Shown: positions 1 to 9,197, counted from the stretch's first letter. The stretch: 64,000 nucleotides of DNA from Mucilaginibacter aquaedulcis (GCF_030409325.1 NZ_JAUFPR010000002.1:1054001-1118000), one strand, 5' to 3'. Notes: generated by a model from the letters alone, not told the origin. Program-made: numbers and translations.

Positions 1-1185
1 CTCACTGAATACACTTCTAAAGTCGGTACTTACGGCAAGGTCACGGCCATCTTCCAGGTTCTCAATGGCCAGCGGTTTCATATTGCCGTGTACAATCCCT
101 CCGTTAATACTATTACCTAAAATAAAATTGCACGAAGCCCGGCCATGATCGGTGCCACCGGTTCCGTTCTGGTGTACGGTACGGCCAAATTCGGTCATGG
201 TCATTACGGTCATATCGTCTTGATAAGCATCCAGATCTGTCCACAAAGCCATGATGCTGTTGCTCAGGTCGGCAACGTTACGGGCAAAAATACCATTCTC
301 GGTTCCCTGGTTAAAGTGAGTATCCCATCCGTTTGATTCTGCGAAAGCCACCTCCAGCCCAACATCCATTTTAACCAGCTGTGCTATTTGTTTTAAAGAG
401 TTACCCAAAGCAGAATTAGGATACACTGCGTTGTTTGCCGGAGTATAGTTTTTAATGTTTGTTTTTTGCAGCATTTTCATGGCTTCAAAACTTTCCTTAC
501 CGGTTTGTTTTAACAGGGTTGAAGATGTTTTATCGTACAGATCCTCAAAGCTTTTAGCCGCCATATTTGCTCCCATGGGGTTTCCACGCATCTGAATAGC
601 AAAATCCTGCAGGTTGCTGATAGATACTGATGGATTATCGCCATAAAAAGATCTTGGCATGGCCGATGTCATGCTAACCGCGGTAAATGGTGTAAGCGTA
701 TCGTGCCCCAGCAAACCAACTGCCCGGTTAAGCCAACCACTGGAAGTGCCTTTGTTAAATGGTGTACCCGATTCCATGTAATCCTGCGCATCAAAATGTG
801 AGCGTGTATTGTTTGGTGAACCTATACCATGCACAATCCCTAACCGTTTTTCCCGAAACATGGGTTCAAATGCTTTCATAGAGGGATGAAGTCCAAATCG
901 TCCGTCAAGGTCTATCAGCGGCGAAGCATTATTCGTTTTTGCTGCTGACATGAACAAGGTTGGTCGTGCCGCCTTCAGATAGTCATCAGTAAATGGGGTA
1001 ACTGCCATCAAACCATCCATAGCACCACGCTGAAATATGCAGATTAGCGTCTTACGTTTTTTATATGGCGAAATGATCTGTTCATTAGCAGCGGCTTCCG
1101 CTAAAAAACCCGGGATGCCGCCCATTAAGCCAACTCCTAACAAGGCTAAACCGCCCGATCTTAAAAACCCTCTTCTTGATACCAT
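1..1185 (-). CDS. DUF1501 family protein, partial (C-terminus beyond left edge)
   Basis: The reading frame opens at an ATG at 1185 and runs off the left edge, so only the first 395 residues are visible. The N-terminus has a twin-arginine-like SRRGFLR motif (residues 3-9) followed by a hydrophobic stretch, which suggests Tat export. DUF1501 landmarks are FQRGAMDG (51-58), HFDAQDYMESG (130-140) and TEFGRT...GGTDHG (331-348). DUF1501 is related to the alkaline phosphatase/sulfatase fold, and the Asp/His-rich motifs fit metal binding, but substrates are unknown. It lies 18 nt downstream of the DUF1800 gene on the same strand, so the two are almost certainly co-transcribed, as is usual for this pair. 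The family call is firm; the function is open. Confidence 0.9.
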   Translation of the reverse strand, partial: MVSRRGFLRSGGLALLGVGLMGGIPGFLAEAAANEQIISPYKKRKTLICIFQRGAMDGLMAVTPFTDDYLKAARPTLFMSAAKTNNASPLIDLDGRFGLHPSMKAFEPMFREKRLGIVHGIGSPNNTRSHFDAQDYMESGTPFNKGTSSGWLNRAVGLLGHDTLTPFTAVSMTSAMPRSFYGDNPSVSISNLQDFAIQMRGNPMGANMAAKSFEDLYDKTSSTLLKQTGKESFEAMKMLQKTNIKNYTPANNAVYPNSALGNSLKQIAQLVKMDVGLEVAFAESNGWDTHFNQGTENGIFARNVADLSNSIMALWTDLDAYQDDMTVMTMTEFGRTVHQNGTGGTDHGRASCNFILGNSINGGIVHGNMKPLAIENLEDGRDLAVSTDFRSVFSE

Positions 1186-1203
1186 GATTTATATGTTTAC
1201 AAG

Positions 1204-3192
1204 TTACCTTCTTTGATATTCCGGCGAACCGATGATCACTCCCACCACCTGGCCCAACATAGAGTTACTGCCACTGGTAGTTTGCATCGCCGTTACATTA
1301 TTCTTTTTGTTTTGCTTTGAATCAAGCTTACTATCAGCTATTGCCTTGTCGGCTGATGTCATGCTCATTGAGGCGGGTTCATTCACGCGTGCGTACAATT
1401 TATCAGAGCTTGCCTCATCAACTTTTTGTACCAGGTTAGGATCAGTAAGTAATGGCGTTAAACGTTTGGTGGTTTCGTCCAGTTTACGCTCGGGCATAAT
1501 GAGTTTGCTGTAAACAGGAAGGGCTGCCTGAGCACTTTCAGGCTCGTGATGATTATTGAGCGCTGCCAGATCAACCTTTACGCCTGGGATGCGACCGGTG
1601 GTTAAAGCAAGCCCAAAATTCATGCGATTAAGTAGTGCCCCAGTATTGATCCAGTATTGTCCCTTATCCGGGAAACCCGTTGGCGCCTGGTAATAATATA
1701 TCTTCTCGCCCATTTTATTTATCCAATTAAATAGCTGATATGGCTGAGTTACATTAGCATTTAAGCTACGAACCGAACCAATGGCCAGCTCAAATGGCGA
1801 TTTGGTTTTTTCTCTCACAGCAGATGCGCTCCAAAATTCGGGCGAACTTACCATGGTATACAGCACCTGTTTAATATCACCGTCTTTTATTATAAATGTT
1901 TTAACCATTTTATCAAGCAGGCTTTGTGGCGGGTTATCATTCACAAAGCGTACAGCTATTTTACGGGTTATGAATTTTGCGGTAGCCTGGTTATGGGCCA
2001 GCATTGATAATAGCTGCACACCCTCCTCATATCCCCCATCGGGCCCGAAATGTTTACCTAAAACAACCTTTTCAGTTTTATCATGACGATTCGGATTAAA
2101 CAAGAAATCACTATCGCGTACAAAGCCTCTACTTTGCAAACCATCATTACCAATTTTATCAGCAATACTTTTCACGGCTTTACCATATTGGCCCATAGGA
2201 TATATTGTCCATCCGGTTAGCACCTTAGCCGCCTGGGTTACATCCTGCTGTGTGTAGCCGCCATCAACCCCAAGGGTGTGAAGTTCCATTACCTCGCGTG
2301 CATAGTTTTCATTTAGGCCCTGAGCTTTTTTTGCTTTCTGCACTTTATTCATAAGTATGGCTGCCCGCCCGGTGTCGGCATTTTGAGCCGCCATATTTTG
2401 CATCAGCCTACGCCTTAAAGCATTTTTGTTTGCTCCGTTATCATCATTAGCGGCCGAACTGGTAAAATTATCCAGGTAATATAACATAGCCGGAGATTTT
2501 GCAGTGGCCAATAATATATCGCTGAATTTACCTAAAGCATTAGGCCTTATCACATCGCGCTCATAGTCTGGAATAAATTGCGCACAATCATTCTTAGTGA
2601 TAGACACATTAAAGTGATTGAACCAAAAACTCGTCATTACCTCCTGCAGTTGGTTATTGGTATAAGCCGCCCTCAATATTTTTTGACTGATAAACTGGCG
2701 ATAAAGCTCTTGTTCGGGCTTCATGCCATTTTGCTGCATGTAGCCCAATAACAAGTCGCGGTATGCCTTACGGTCTGTTTTAACCGAATCTTTATTTACC
2801 ACGCCTGCACTTATAGCCATACGCAATACCTGTGCGTTTTTGGGGTATTGATTAACTATTTGTGTATTGCTTAGCTTAAGCGCATCGAAATTTGCGAGTA
2901 GCAGATTCAGGGAATCATCAGGAAGTTTGGCATCCAGTTGCTGGTTAAACCAGTTTTCCAATCCTGTTTTTACCACCGCGTCAATTTCGCCGGGAGTAGC
3001 TCCATAGGTAAACCGGCTTAACAGATGAGCTGCAGCCTGTTTTTCGGTTAATCCTTGCTGTTTATAAGGAAATTTAGCCTGCCTGATATTTTGATTATCT
3101 TCAAAAAAGGAAGACAGTGCTACAGCTCCTGCCACGAGTAGCACAGCACTAAAAAAGTATTTCTTATTGTTTTTTACAAAGGCTGATGGCAT
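1204..3192 (-). CDS. DUF1800 domain-containing protein
   Basis: This 662-residue protein has an N-terminal membrane segment (about residues 12-29) that could be a signal anchor or uncleaved signal peptide. DUF1800 landmarks are HLLSRFTYGATPGE (56-69), FWFNHFNV (189-196) and YAREVMELHTLG (297-308). An insert rich in Ala, Lys and Asn near residues 590-640 looks like a flexible linker before the C-terminus. DUF1800 proteins are almost always encoded with a DUF1501 protein, as here, and are thought to act together in the cell envelope; no biochemical role is established. It is the first gene of the two-gene operon. The start at 3192 is the only one that keeps the membrane segment. Confidence 0.9.
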   Translation of the reverse strand: MPSAFVKNNKKYFFSAVLLVAGAVALSSFFEDNQNIRQAKFPYKQQGLTEKQAAAHLLSRFTYGATPGEIDAVVKTGLENWFNQQLDAKLPDDSLNLLLANFDALKLSNTQIVNQYPKNAQVLRMAISAGVVNKDSVKTDRKAYRDLLLGYMQQNGMKPEQELYRQFISQKILRAAYTNNQLQEVMTSFWFNHFNVSITKNDCAQFIPDYERDVIRPNALGKFSDILLATAKSPAMLYYLDNFTSSAANDDNGANKNALRRRLMQNMAAQNADTGRAAILMNKVQKAKKAQGLNENYAREVMELHTLGVDGGYTQQDVTQAAKVLTGWTIYPMGQYGKAVKSIADKIGNDGLQSRGFVRDSDFLFNPNRHDKTEKVVLGKHFGPDGGYEEGVQLLSMLAHNQATAKFITRKIAVRFVNDNPPQSLLDKMVKTFIIKDGDIKQVLYTMVSSPEFWSASAVREKTKSPFELAIGSVRSLNANVTQPYQLFNWINKMGEKIYYYQAPTGFPDKGQYWINTGALLNRMNFGLALTTGRIPGVKVDLAALNNHHEPESAQAALPVYSKLIMPERKLDETTKRLTPLLTDPNLVQKVDEASSDKLYARVNEPASMSMTSADKAIADSKLDSKQNKKNNVTAMQTTSGSNSMLGQVVGVIIGSPEYQRR

Positions 3193-3347
3193 AGGATTTA
3201 TAATTTATTATAATATTATGACTTCAAATATGCATATTGGTTTAATATAGCTTATCACAATTTACATTAAGTTTTTATTACTTAATTCAATAAACCAAAC
3301 AGCTAAAAGTTTGTCATAAATAGCATAGATCATAAACAGAACAATAA

Positions 3348-3734
3348 ATGAAAAAGTTAATTTTAATAATAGCATTTGTTACCGGCGTAACTGCATTGGT
3401 AAATGCCCAGGAAAAAGCCGATAAAACACCGGCTCAAAAGGCTGCTCATAAAACACAAAAGCTGCAAAAAAAATTAAAGCTTACTGCTGCTCAAACCAAA
3501 CAGGTTAATGCTCTTTTTACAACAGAAGCAACCCGAATGGATAGCTTAAAGGCGCACAAAGCTGATAAAAAAGCCAGCAAGGGAACACATAAAGCCATTG
3601 AGGAGCAAACTGATAAAAAATTAAATTCAATTTTAACCGCCGACCAGAAGAAAGCTTATGCGGCACTGAAAGAAGCAAAGAAAGAAAAACACGACAAGAA
3701 AAAAGCAGCTGCAGCAGCTGATGCCAAGCCCTAA
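3348..3734 (+). CDS. Small secreted lysine- and alanine-rich protein
   Basis: This 128-residue protein has a clear signal peptide: MKK, then a hydrophobic core, with likely cleavage after the NA of VNAQ near residue 20. The mature part is highly charged, dominated by Lys and Ala and predicted helical. Its middle (about residues 45-105) resembles periplasmic Spy/CpxP-like or DUF4890-type helical proteins: LTAAQTKQVNALF is followed later by LTADQKKAYAAL, which looks like a duplicated unit. The Lys-rich tail is low complexity. It is a single gene, followed directly by a strong terminator. Function is unknown; a periplasmic or envelope role is inferred from the signal peptide. Confidence 0.7.
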   Translation: MKKLILIIAFVTGVTALVNAQEKADKTPAQKAAHKTQKLQKKLKLTAAQTKQVNALFTTEATRMDSLKAHKADKKASKGTHKAIEEQTDKKLNSILTADQKKAYAALKEAKKEKHDKKKAAAAADAKP

Positions 3735-3750
3735 TTAACATATACATGTA

Positions 3751-3782
3751 AAAAAGCCGTTTCTGTTTAGGAACGGCTTTTT
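3751..3782 (+). terminator. Rho-independent terminator
   Basis: An 11-bp stem (AAAAAGCCGTT pairing with AACGGCTTTTT) with a short loop ends in a T run, 17 nt after the stop of the lysine-rich gene. Confidence 0.85.
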
Positions 3783-3834
3783 AATTGGATTCCGGCAGCT
3801 TTTTAATTTAACTGAGCTTATTATATTTACACTG

Positions 3835-4431
3835 ATGACTGAAAAGCACGAAATATTAACCGATGTATTAAAAAACTTTGCCGGACTAACCGACAACGAC
3901 ATAGCTGCAGGCCTACCCTTGTGGCGCACACGTAAAATTTCAAAGGGCGATTTTTTTAATATGCAAAGCTTTGTGTGCACTGATCTGGCTTTAATCACTC
4001 AAGGTATCTTCAGGGTTTATTTTGTACACCCCGAAACATCCGAAGAAAAAAATGTTTACTTTTTTTCTGAAAAACAGTTTCTTGTTTCTTTCCGAAGCTT
4101 TATTAATCAATATCCTTGCTATTATTACATTCAGGCTATGGAACCTGCCGAAATCATATCTGTAAGCTATAAAGATCTGCAACATCTTTACACCACCCCT
4201 ACAGGTTGGGAAAGATTTGGCCGCTTACTGGCCGAGCTATTTTTCAATTATTCACAAAGTCGGGCAGAAGAATTTCTATTCAATACCGCCGAGGAACGTT
4301 ATCTTAAAATGCTGGGAGAGCATCCCAATATTATTAACCGCGTACCAGCTTACCATATCTCATCATATCTGGGTATTAAAAACCCGTCGTTAACCCGAAT
4401 CAAGAAAAGATTATTAAAGCAACAGGAATAA
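3835..4431 (+). CDS. Crp/Fnr family transcriptional regulator
   Basis: The 198-residue protein has a cyclic-nucleotide-binding-type beta barrel at about residues 20-120 (FRVYFVHPETSEEKNVYFF, then FLVSFRSF) and a C-terminal helix-turn-helix at about 150-195 (YHISSYLGIKNPSLTRIKKRL). This is the common Bacteroidota architecture of Crp/Fnr-like regulators. No Cys cluster for an iron-sulfur site is present, so it is not an FNR-type oxygen sensor; the ligand cannot be told from sequence. The gene stands alone between a terminator and the DUF308-type membrane protein gene 99 nt downstream, a possible target. Confidence 0.85.
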   Translation: MTEKHEILTDVLKNFAGLTDNDIAAGLPLWRTRKISKGDFFNMQSFVCTDLALITQGIFRVYFVHPETSEEKNVYFFSEKQFLVSFRSFINQYPCYYYIQAMEPAEIISVSYKDLQHLYTTPTGWERFGRLLAELFFNYSQSRAEEFLFNTAEERYLKMLGEHPNIINRVPAYHISSYLGIKNPSLTRIKKRLLKQQE

Positions 4432-4530
4432 AAAATTTTTAAATATTCCGTCCGATTTTCACCCAGGTGAAAATTTGTTTCTGTTATTGTGTTCAATTTT
4501 GTGTTATCAAAAATCAAAAAGAACAATAAC

Positions 4531-5121
4531 ATGAAAGCCAATAACATAACAACCAGCACAACTACAACAGCAAGTACAGCAAAAGCTTTACAAACGCTTT
4601 ATTTTACCCGTACAGCATTTTCTGTAATTTGGGTTACACTAATAGCCATATATGCAAAAACCTCCCCTCAAATAGCAGCCATTTTACTGGTGATTTACCC
4701 AGCATGGGATGTGGTAGGTACTTTGCTTGACATCCGGGCTAATAAAAACAGTGGCGATTCATTAAAGCCACAGTATATTAACCTTGCAATAAGCATTGCC
4801 GTAACCTTTGCTGTTGGTTTTGCCTTAACTATAAGCGTACCTACTGCCATTATTGTATTTGGAATATGGGCAAGCCTAACCGGTATTATTCAATTGGTAT
4901 TAGGTTTACGCAGAAAACGCGAACTCGGTGGCCAATGGCCCATGATATTAAGCGGTGGACAGTCTACACTTGCAGGTATCACATTTATTGCAATGGCGCA
5001 TAACCCTACTATGGGTATAGTAAACCTTGCAGGTTACTCTGCATTTGGCGCATTTTATTATCTGCTAGCGGCATTGCGCCTTAGCAAAAGTGCTCGTACT
5101 GCCAATAAACTTGCCGAATAA
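4531..5121 (+). CDS. DUF308/HdeD-like multi-pass membrane protein
   Basis: The protein (196 residues from ATG 4531) has about six hydrophobic segments, with a Thr-rich N-terminal tail (TTSTTTTAST) before the first one. The pattern of paired helices with short turns and the FGIWASLTGIIQLVLGLRRKRELGG region match DUF308/HdeD-like membrane proteins, which in enterobacteria are linked to acid resistance. An upstream in-frame GTG at 4489 would add 14 residues, but the ATG fits the family better. It lies downstream of a Crp/Fnr regulator and is closed by a long terminator hairpin. Function in this group is unknown. Confidence 0.7.
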   Translation: MKANNITTSTTTTASTAKALQTLYFTRTAFSVIWVTLIAIYAKTSPQIAAILLVIYPAWDVVGTLLDIRANKNSGDSLKPQYINLAISIAVTFAVGFALTISVPTAIIVFGIWASLTGIIQLVLGLRRKRELGGQWPMILSGGQSTLAGITFIAMAHNPTMGIVNLAGYSAFGAFYYLLAALRLSKSARTANKLAE

Positions 5122-5152
5122 TGTCTCTTAAAAATTAATTAAAACGATGTTG

Positions 5153-5199
5153 ATCTATAAATTTTGCAATTAAACCATTGCAAAATTTATAGATTTTTA
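5153..5199 (+). terminator. Terminator with perfect 18-bp stem
   Basis: An 18-bp perfect inverted repeat (5153-5170 with 5177-5194) and a 6-nt loop are followed by a T-rich tract. It ends the DUF308-type gene. Confidence 0.85.
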
Positions 5200-5357
5200 A
5201 TTTCTACACCTATTTTTTTAATTTCATTTACATGATAAATCCACCTGATATACAGACATTAGTGTTCAAACACACAATCAATTGTATTACTAATATCATA
5301 TTTTTCAGGCCACATGCTTAACATACTCTTAACATATAAAGATTTTTTTTAAAACTA

Positions 5358-5387
5358 TTGCAAAACAAAACTTCTTGCGTATATTTG
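5358..5387 (+). promoter_or_regulatory. Promoter of candidate small RNA
   Basis: An exact Bacteroidota -7 box, TATATTTG (5380-5387), stands 19 nt after TTG at 5358-5360, a plausible -33 element. No ORF starts within 190 nt downstream, while a terminator follows at 5486, so the promoter appears to serve a non-coding transcript. Confidence 0.6.
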
Positions 5388-5393
5388 TACCAT

Positions 5394-5516
5394 AGTTATT
5401 TGTAAGGCGCTGAACGGCAGCAACAGATGGTTCGACTCCTCCCTTGCAACTCTTCTCATAATTTAGGTTTATAATTGGTTAGAACGCGCCCCTGCCCATC
5501 AGGGGCGCTTCTTGTT
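5394..5516 (+). ncRNA. Candidate structured small RNA (about 120 nt)
   Basis: The stretch between a strong -7 box and a terminator has no credible ORF but folds well by eye. TTGTAAGG (5400-5407) pairs with CCTTGCAA (5442-5449, one G-U). Inside it, GCTG-AACGG-CAGC (5409-5421) makes a hairpin, and GGTTCGACTCC (5429-5439) looks like a tRNA T-arm, although its stem does not extend well. A linker leads to the terminator. It is not a full tRNA (no anticodon arm of normal size), and I see neither the conserved SRP RNA loop nor a tmRNA tag ORF. It could belong to an Rfam family of Bacteroidota RNAs I cannot identify, such as Flavo-1. The 5' end is inferred from the promoter. Confidence 0.5.
5486..5516 (+). 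terminator. GC-rich terminator of the small RNA
   Basis: A 9-bp perfect stem GCGCCCCTG/CAGGGGCGC with loop CCCAT is followed by TTCTTGTTT. It ends the presumed small RNA rather than an upstream gene, since the gene before it already has its own terminator. Confidence 0.8.
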
Positions 5517-5594
5517 TCTATACATTTTTAAAGTAAATTAGCTTTCAAACAAAGTATAAAAACTGTTATATTAATCAGGTAAAATATCAGAATC

Positions 5595-5915
5595 ATGAAA
5601 AACCCCGTCACCTTTATTTTAAAGCATGCAGATGGCAGTTTGAGAAATATTATTATTGAACCCTTATTGCTCTCTGATTTGAGCGAAAAGGGGATCTACA
5701 AGATCTACAAAACATCCATAGACAATGAATCAGCTTTGTTTACAGAAGAGCTGGAAATAGATGAAGGCCGGCCAGCCTTGCCTGACGAAGCTAATCCTGA
5801 TTACCTGGGTACTTTAGAGATTGAACCCATGCGCCTGCAATGGAAATATACCGGTGATCTGCTTAATGCTGATGAACAAAAACAGGTCGCCAATTTTATC
5901 ATTGACAGATATTGA
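5595..5915 (+). CDS. Hypothetical protein
   Basis: A 106-residue soluble protein I do not recognise. It has no signal peptide, membrane segment or Cys. It is acidic in the middle (EELEIDEGRPALPDEANPD), with predicted beta strands at the start (VTFILKHADGSLRNIIIEP) and a C-terminal helix (NADEQKQVANFIIDRY). It follows the small RNA terminator by about 80 nt and ends exactly where the convergent SMP-30-like gene ends, with no space for a shared terminator. Coding likelihood is supported by length, codon pattern and an ATG start. Confidence 0.6.
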   Translation: MKNPVTFILKHADGSLRNIIIEPLLLSDLSEKGIYKIYKTSIDNESALFTEELEIDEGRPALPDEANPDYLGTLEIEPMRLQWKYTGDLLNADEQKQVANFIIDRY

Positions 5916-6806
5916 TCAGCTTCCTTTAACCTTCATTTTCATAATGTAAATTGCTTTAGAAGCAGTAATAAATAAAACATCCCTGTTTTTACCGCCAAAG
6001 CAAATATTGGCCGACCAAGGTTCGTCAATATCTATGTGTCCTATTTTTTCACCTTTCGGGTTAACAATAGTTATTCCTTTACCTGTTAAGTAAATATTCC
6101 CTTGCTCGTCAATGGTCATACCATCGCTTCCCTGGGCTATAAATAACGTACGATTGCTTAAGGAGCCATCTTTATTAATATCATACCTATAAGTTTTATT
6201 GTCACCTATATCGGCCACATATAATAATTTTCCATCAGGGGTACCTACAATACCATTAGGGCGTACAAATTTATCATCAACAATAACGGCTATGTGTTTT
6301 CCCTTTGGTAGGTAATATAATTTTTGACCATCCAGATCGGGCTTTTTGCGTGTCCAGTAATCACGTTGATAGTATGGATCGGTGATGTAAATGCCGCCGT
6401 CTGGCCTCACCCAAACATCGTTGGGGCCGTTAAACAAATGTCCCTCGTAGTCTTTTAATAAAACGGTCACTTTTCCTTTCGGGCTTATTGACCATAGCTC
6501 ATCTTTAGCATCAGCACAGCTGATCAGGTTACCTTTCTTATCAAAATCCATCCCGTTTGAGCGGCCGGCGCTATCTAAAAAAACAGAGAGCTTACCATTA
6601 GTATGGTACTTCCAAATTTTGTTATTGGGCTGGTCGGTAAAAAAAACATTACCCCGCTTATCTGCCACGGGTCCTTCTGTAAAGGAAAATTGTTTGGCTA
6701 CCAATTGCGGTTTTGTACCCGGCTCATATAACCCAGGTGCATCCTGGGCAAATGATTTACATGATATAATTAACAGTAAAAACAATACTGGCAGCCTTTT
6801 TATCAT
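5916..6806 (-). CDS. SMP-30/gluconolactonase/LRE family protein, secreted
   Basis: The 296-residue protein has a signal peptide (MIKRLPVLFLLLIISCKSFAQ, probable cleavage after SFA). The rest is a six-bladed beta-propeller of the SMP-30/gluconolactonase family: FTEGPVADKRGNVFFTDQPNNKIW near the N-terminus, GPNDVWVRPDGGIYITDPYYQ in the middle, RPNGIVGTPDGKLLYVAD, and GSDGMTIDEQGNIYLT. The E of FTEGP, the N of GPNDV, the N of RPNG and the D of SDGM are the conserved metal ligands of this family. It likely hydrolyses a sugar lactone or similar ester in the periplasm. A Cys at residue 16 makes a lipoprotein possible but the lipobox is poor. Confidence 0.88.
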   Translation of the reverse strand: MIKRLPVLFLLLIISCKSFAQDAPGLYEPGTKPQLVAKQFSFTEGPVADKRGNVFFTDQPNNKIWKYHTNGKLSVFLDSAGRSNGMDFDKKGNLISCADAKDELWSISPKGKVTVLLKDYEGHLFNGPNDVWVRPDGGIYITDPYYQRDYWTRKKPDLDGQKLYYLPKGKHIAVIVDDKFVRPNGIVGTPDGKLLYVADIGDNKTYRYDINKDGSLSNRTLFIAQGSDGMTIDEQGNIYLTGKGITIVNPKGEKIGHIDIDEPWSANICFGGKNRDVLFITASKAIYIMKMKVKGS

Positions 6807-6975
6807 CTGGTTTTGATTTTAGTGGTTTGCTAATGTAGTATGTTTTTGTAAAGGAGGAAGTTTTTAGGTGTAAAAATAATGTTGTAAGTTTTTTAGTTTC
6901 TTTACCTCATTGTTTCAAAATATCAGCTGTGCATCATCCATAAAAAAACACCTTCTTCAAACTCATTAAAAACGC

Positions 6976-6983
6976 TATTTTTG
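6976..6983 (+). promoter_or_regulatory. Promoter -7 box of lysS
   Basis: TATTTTTG matches the Bacteroidota -7 consensus TAnnTTTG and lies 27 nt before the lysS ATG, implying a leader of about 20 nt. Confidence 0.5.
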
Positions 6984-7009
6984 CAAATTATTAAAATACC
7001 GTTTATAGT

Positions 7010-8731
7010 ATGAGTATTGCACTATCCGAACAGGAAATTATACGCCGCGAATCTTTACAACAATTAAGGGCACTGGGCATTAACCCATACCCTGCCGAAG
7101 CTTTTGATGTTAATGCCTGGGCACAGGACATTACCGATAACTTCAATAATAAACCCGAGGCCTACCAAAATGTAGTTATTGCAGGCAGAATCATGACCCG
7201 CCGCATTATGGGCAGCGCGTCATTTGCCGAACTGCAGGACTCTACAGGCCGTGTACAGATCTACTTAAAGCGCGATGATATTTGCCCCGGTGAGGATAAA
7301 ACGCTGTACAATACCGTATTTAAGAAACTGCTTGACATTGGCGATTATATTGGCGTTAAAGGCTATGTATTTTTAACCCAAACCGGCGAAATTTCTGTTC
7401 ATGTTCGTGAACTGATCGTGCTTTCCAAATCACTTAAACCACTACCTGTGGTTAAACGTGAGGAAGATGGAACCATTCACGATGGTTTTACCGATCCGGA
7501 ACTGCGTTACCGCCAACGTTATGTTGATTTAACAGTTAACCCGAATTACAAACAGATTTTCATTAACCGCTCCAAGGTGATCAGCAGCATGCGTAACTAT
7601 TTTAACGCGCAAGGCTGGATGGAAGTGGAAACCCCTATACTACAGCCTGTACATGGCGGTGCAGCAGCGCGTCCGTTTGCTACACACCACAATACGTTGG
7701 ATATGCCGCTGTTTTTACGCATTGCCAACGAACTGTACCTGAAACGCCTTATCGTAGCCGGCTTTGACGGTGTGTATGAGTTTGGTAAAATGTTCCGTAA
7801 TGAAGGGATGGATCGTACGCACAATCCGGAATATACTGCCATGGAAATATATGTAGCTTATAAGGACTATATATGGATGATGGCTATGGTTGAAGAATGC
7901 TTAGAAACTGTTGCCAAAGCTGTACATGGTATCCCTGTGGTACAGGTTGGTAATAACGAAATAAACTTTGCCGGCCCATATGAAAAACTATCCATGTATG
8001 ATTCCATCCTGAAATATACAGGTATTGATGTATCGGCTATGGATGAGGCTGGTTTGCGCGAAACCTGCAAAGAGCTCAACATTGAGGTTAACCCTACCAT
8101 GGGTAAAGGCAAACTGATTGACGAGATATTTAGTGCCAAGGTTGAGCATAACCTGATACAACCTACTTATATTACCGACTACCCTATCGAGATGACCCCA
8201 TTGGCCAAAAAACACCGTACCAAAGACGGCCTTGTGGAGCGTTTTGAGCTATTTGTAAACGGCAAGGAGATAGCTAATGCTTACTCTGAATTAAATGACC
8301 CTATTGACCAGCGTGAGCGTTTAGAGGAGCAGTTGATACTGGCTGGCCGTGGTGATGATGAGGCAATGGCGATGGACGACGACTTTTTGCGCGCACTGGA
8401 GTATGGTATGCCGCCAACATCTGGCCTTGGTGTAGGTATTGACCGCCTGGTGATGCTGATGACCAACCAGAGCACCATACAGGAAGTATTATTTTTCCCG
8501 CAGATGCGCCCGGAGAAGAAAGCTAAAGTTGCAAGCGCAGATGATTTTATTAATGCAGGTGTGCCTGCCGAATGGGTGCCTGTATTAAATAAAATGGGGT
8601 TTAATACCGTAGAAGAGTTAAAAGCCGGTAACCCAAACAAGGTATTTAATGATCTTGGTGGAATGCGTAAAAAATTAAAACTGGATATTACTATGCCTGC
8701 AAAAGAGGTGGTAATGGCCTGGTTTGAATAA
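7010..8731 (+). CDS. lysS: Lysyl-tRNA synthetase, class II
   Basis: LysRS joins lysine to tRNA-Lys using ATP. The 573-residue protein has the N-terminal OB-fold anticodon-binding domain (about residues 55-140, [21 protein letters not shown]) and the class II catalytic core, with motif 2 [14 protein letters not shown] (about 262-275) and motif 3 [12 protein letters not shown] (about 472-483). After the core ends near residue 505 there is an extension of roughly 65 residues ([13 protein letters not shown] to the C-terminus) resembling a helix-hairpin-helix-like module; I believe such a tail is common in Bacteroidota LysRS but absent from E. coli. It is monocistronic, with its own promoter and terminator. 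Confidence 0.97.
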   Translation: MSIALSEQEIIRRESLQQLRALGINPYPAEAFDVNAWAQDITDNFNNKPEAYQNVVIAGRIMTRRIMGSASFAELQDSTGRVQIYLKRDDICPGEDKTLYNTVFKKLLDIGDYIGVKGYVFLTQTGEISVHVRELIVLSKSLKPLPVVKREEDGTIHDGFTDPELRYRQRYVDLTVNPNYKQIFINRSKVISSMRNYFNAQGWMEVETPILQPVHGGAAARPFATHHNTLDMPLFLRIANELYLKRLIVAGFDGVYEFGKMFRNEGMDRTHNPEYTAMEIYVAYKDYIWMMAMVEECLETVAKAVHGIPVVQVGNNEINFAGPYEKLSMYDSILKYTGIDVSAMDEAGLRETCKELNIEVNPTMGKGKLIDEIFSAKVEHNLIQPTYITDYPIEMTPLAKKHRTKDGLVERFELFVNGKEIANAYSELNDPIDQRERLEEQLILAGRGDDEAMAMDDDFLRALEYGMPPTSGLGVGIDRLVMLMTNQSTIQEVLFFPQMRPEKKAKVASADDFINAGVPAEWVPVLNKMGFNTVEELKAGNPNKVFNDLGGMRKKLKLDITMPAKEVVMAWFE

Positions 8732-8752
8732 TCAAAACTTTACTATAATTAG

Positions 8753-8790
8753 AAAAGAGAGAGATGCATAAAACACATCTCTCTTTTTTT
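8753..8790 (+). terminator. Terminator of lysS
   Basis: A stem AAAGAGAGAGATG/CATCTCTCTTT, a 9-nt loop and a run of seven T lie 20 nt after the lysS stop. Confidence 0.85.
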
Positions 8791-8981
8791 ATTACCATAA
8801 CTAATTATTTATTATAATTGCTGTAAAATTCAAAACTGCTCCTGCTTACAACTCCAAAAATCTGATAGCCTACTCTATATCAGTAATTTAATAACAATTT
8901 ATTAATAAAAGCTTAAAATAAAGCGTACTTTAGGTTTAACTATGTTGATTATACTTGCAATAAACAACTATCATAAAAGTT

Positions 8982-9197
8982 ATGACTAATTCAATTCTGG
9001 AGATTACCGAGAACGAATACCTGATAAAATTAAACAGGAATAACTTCAATTTATCATTTATCAGAAGCTTGCTGAAGATGGTTGAAGTAGCAAACCCAAG
9101 CGAAGAAAGCGATCATTCTTATAGCGACCGCGTAGTATCGCCCTATCAAAATCATTCTGCCACTGCCGACTATTTTAGCGCCATTGACGAAAAATAA
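8982..9197 (+). CDS. Small hypothetical protein (71 aa)
   Basis: A 71-residue protein of unknown function. The N-terminal half (ILEITENEYLIKLNRNNFNLSF) looks like a beta strand followed by helices, rather like the start of small antitoxin or regulatory proteins; the C-terminal half (SEESDHSYSDRVVSPYQ) is polar and probably disordered. No partner toxin is encoded next to it. It has its own terminator, whose stem overlaps the stop codon, and a near-consensus -7 box (TATACTTG) about 30 nt upstream, which supports it being a real monocistronic gene. Confidence 0.55.
   Translation: MTNSILEITENEYLIKLNRNNFNLSFIRSLLKMVEVANPSEESDHSYSDRVVSPYQNHSATADYFSAIDEK

Noticed and set aside
5400..5452. A tRNA or truncated tRNA at GGTTCGACTCC
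   Set aside because: The 7-bp acceptor-like helix and T-loop string are suggestive, but the T stem has mismatches, there is no anticodon arm of normal size and the D arm is missing. Reported only as part of a small RNA.
5380..5516. tmRNA or SRP RNA
   Set aside because: No tag-peptide ORF and far too short for tmRNA; the conserved SRP loop (GGAA tetraloop with AGCAG side) is absent.
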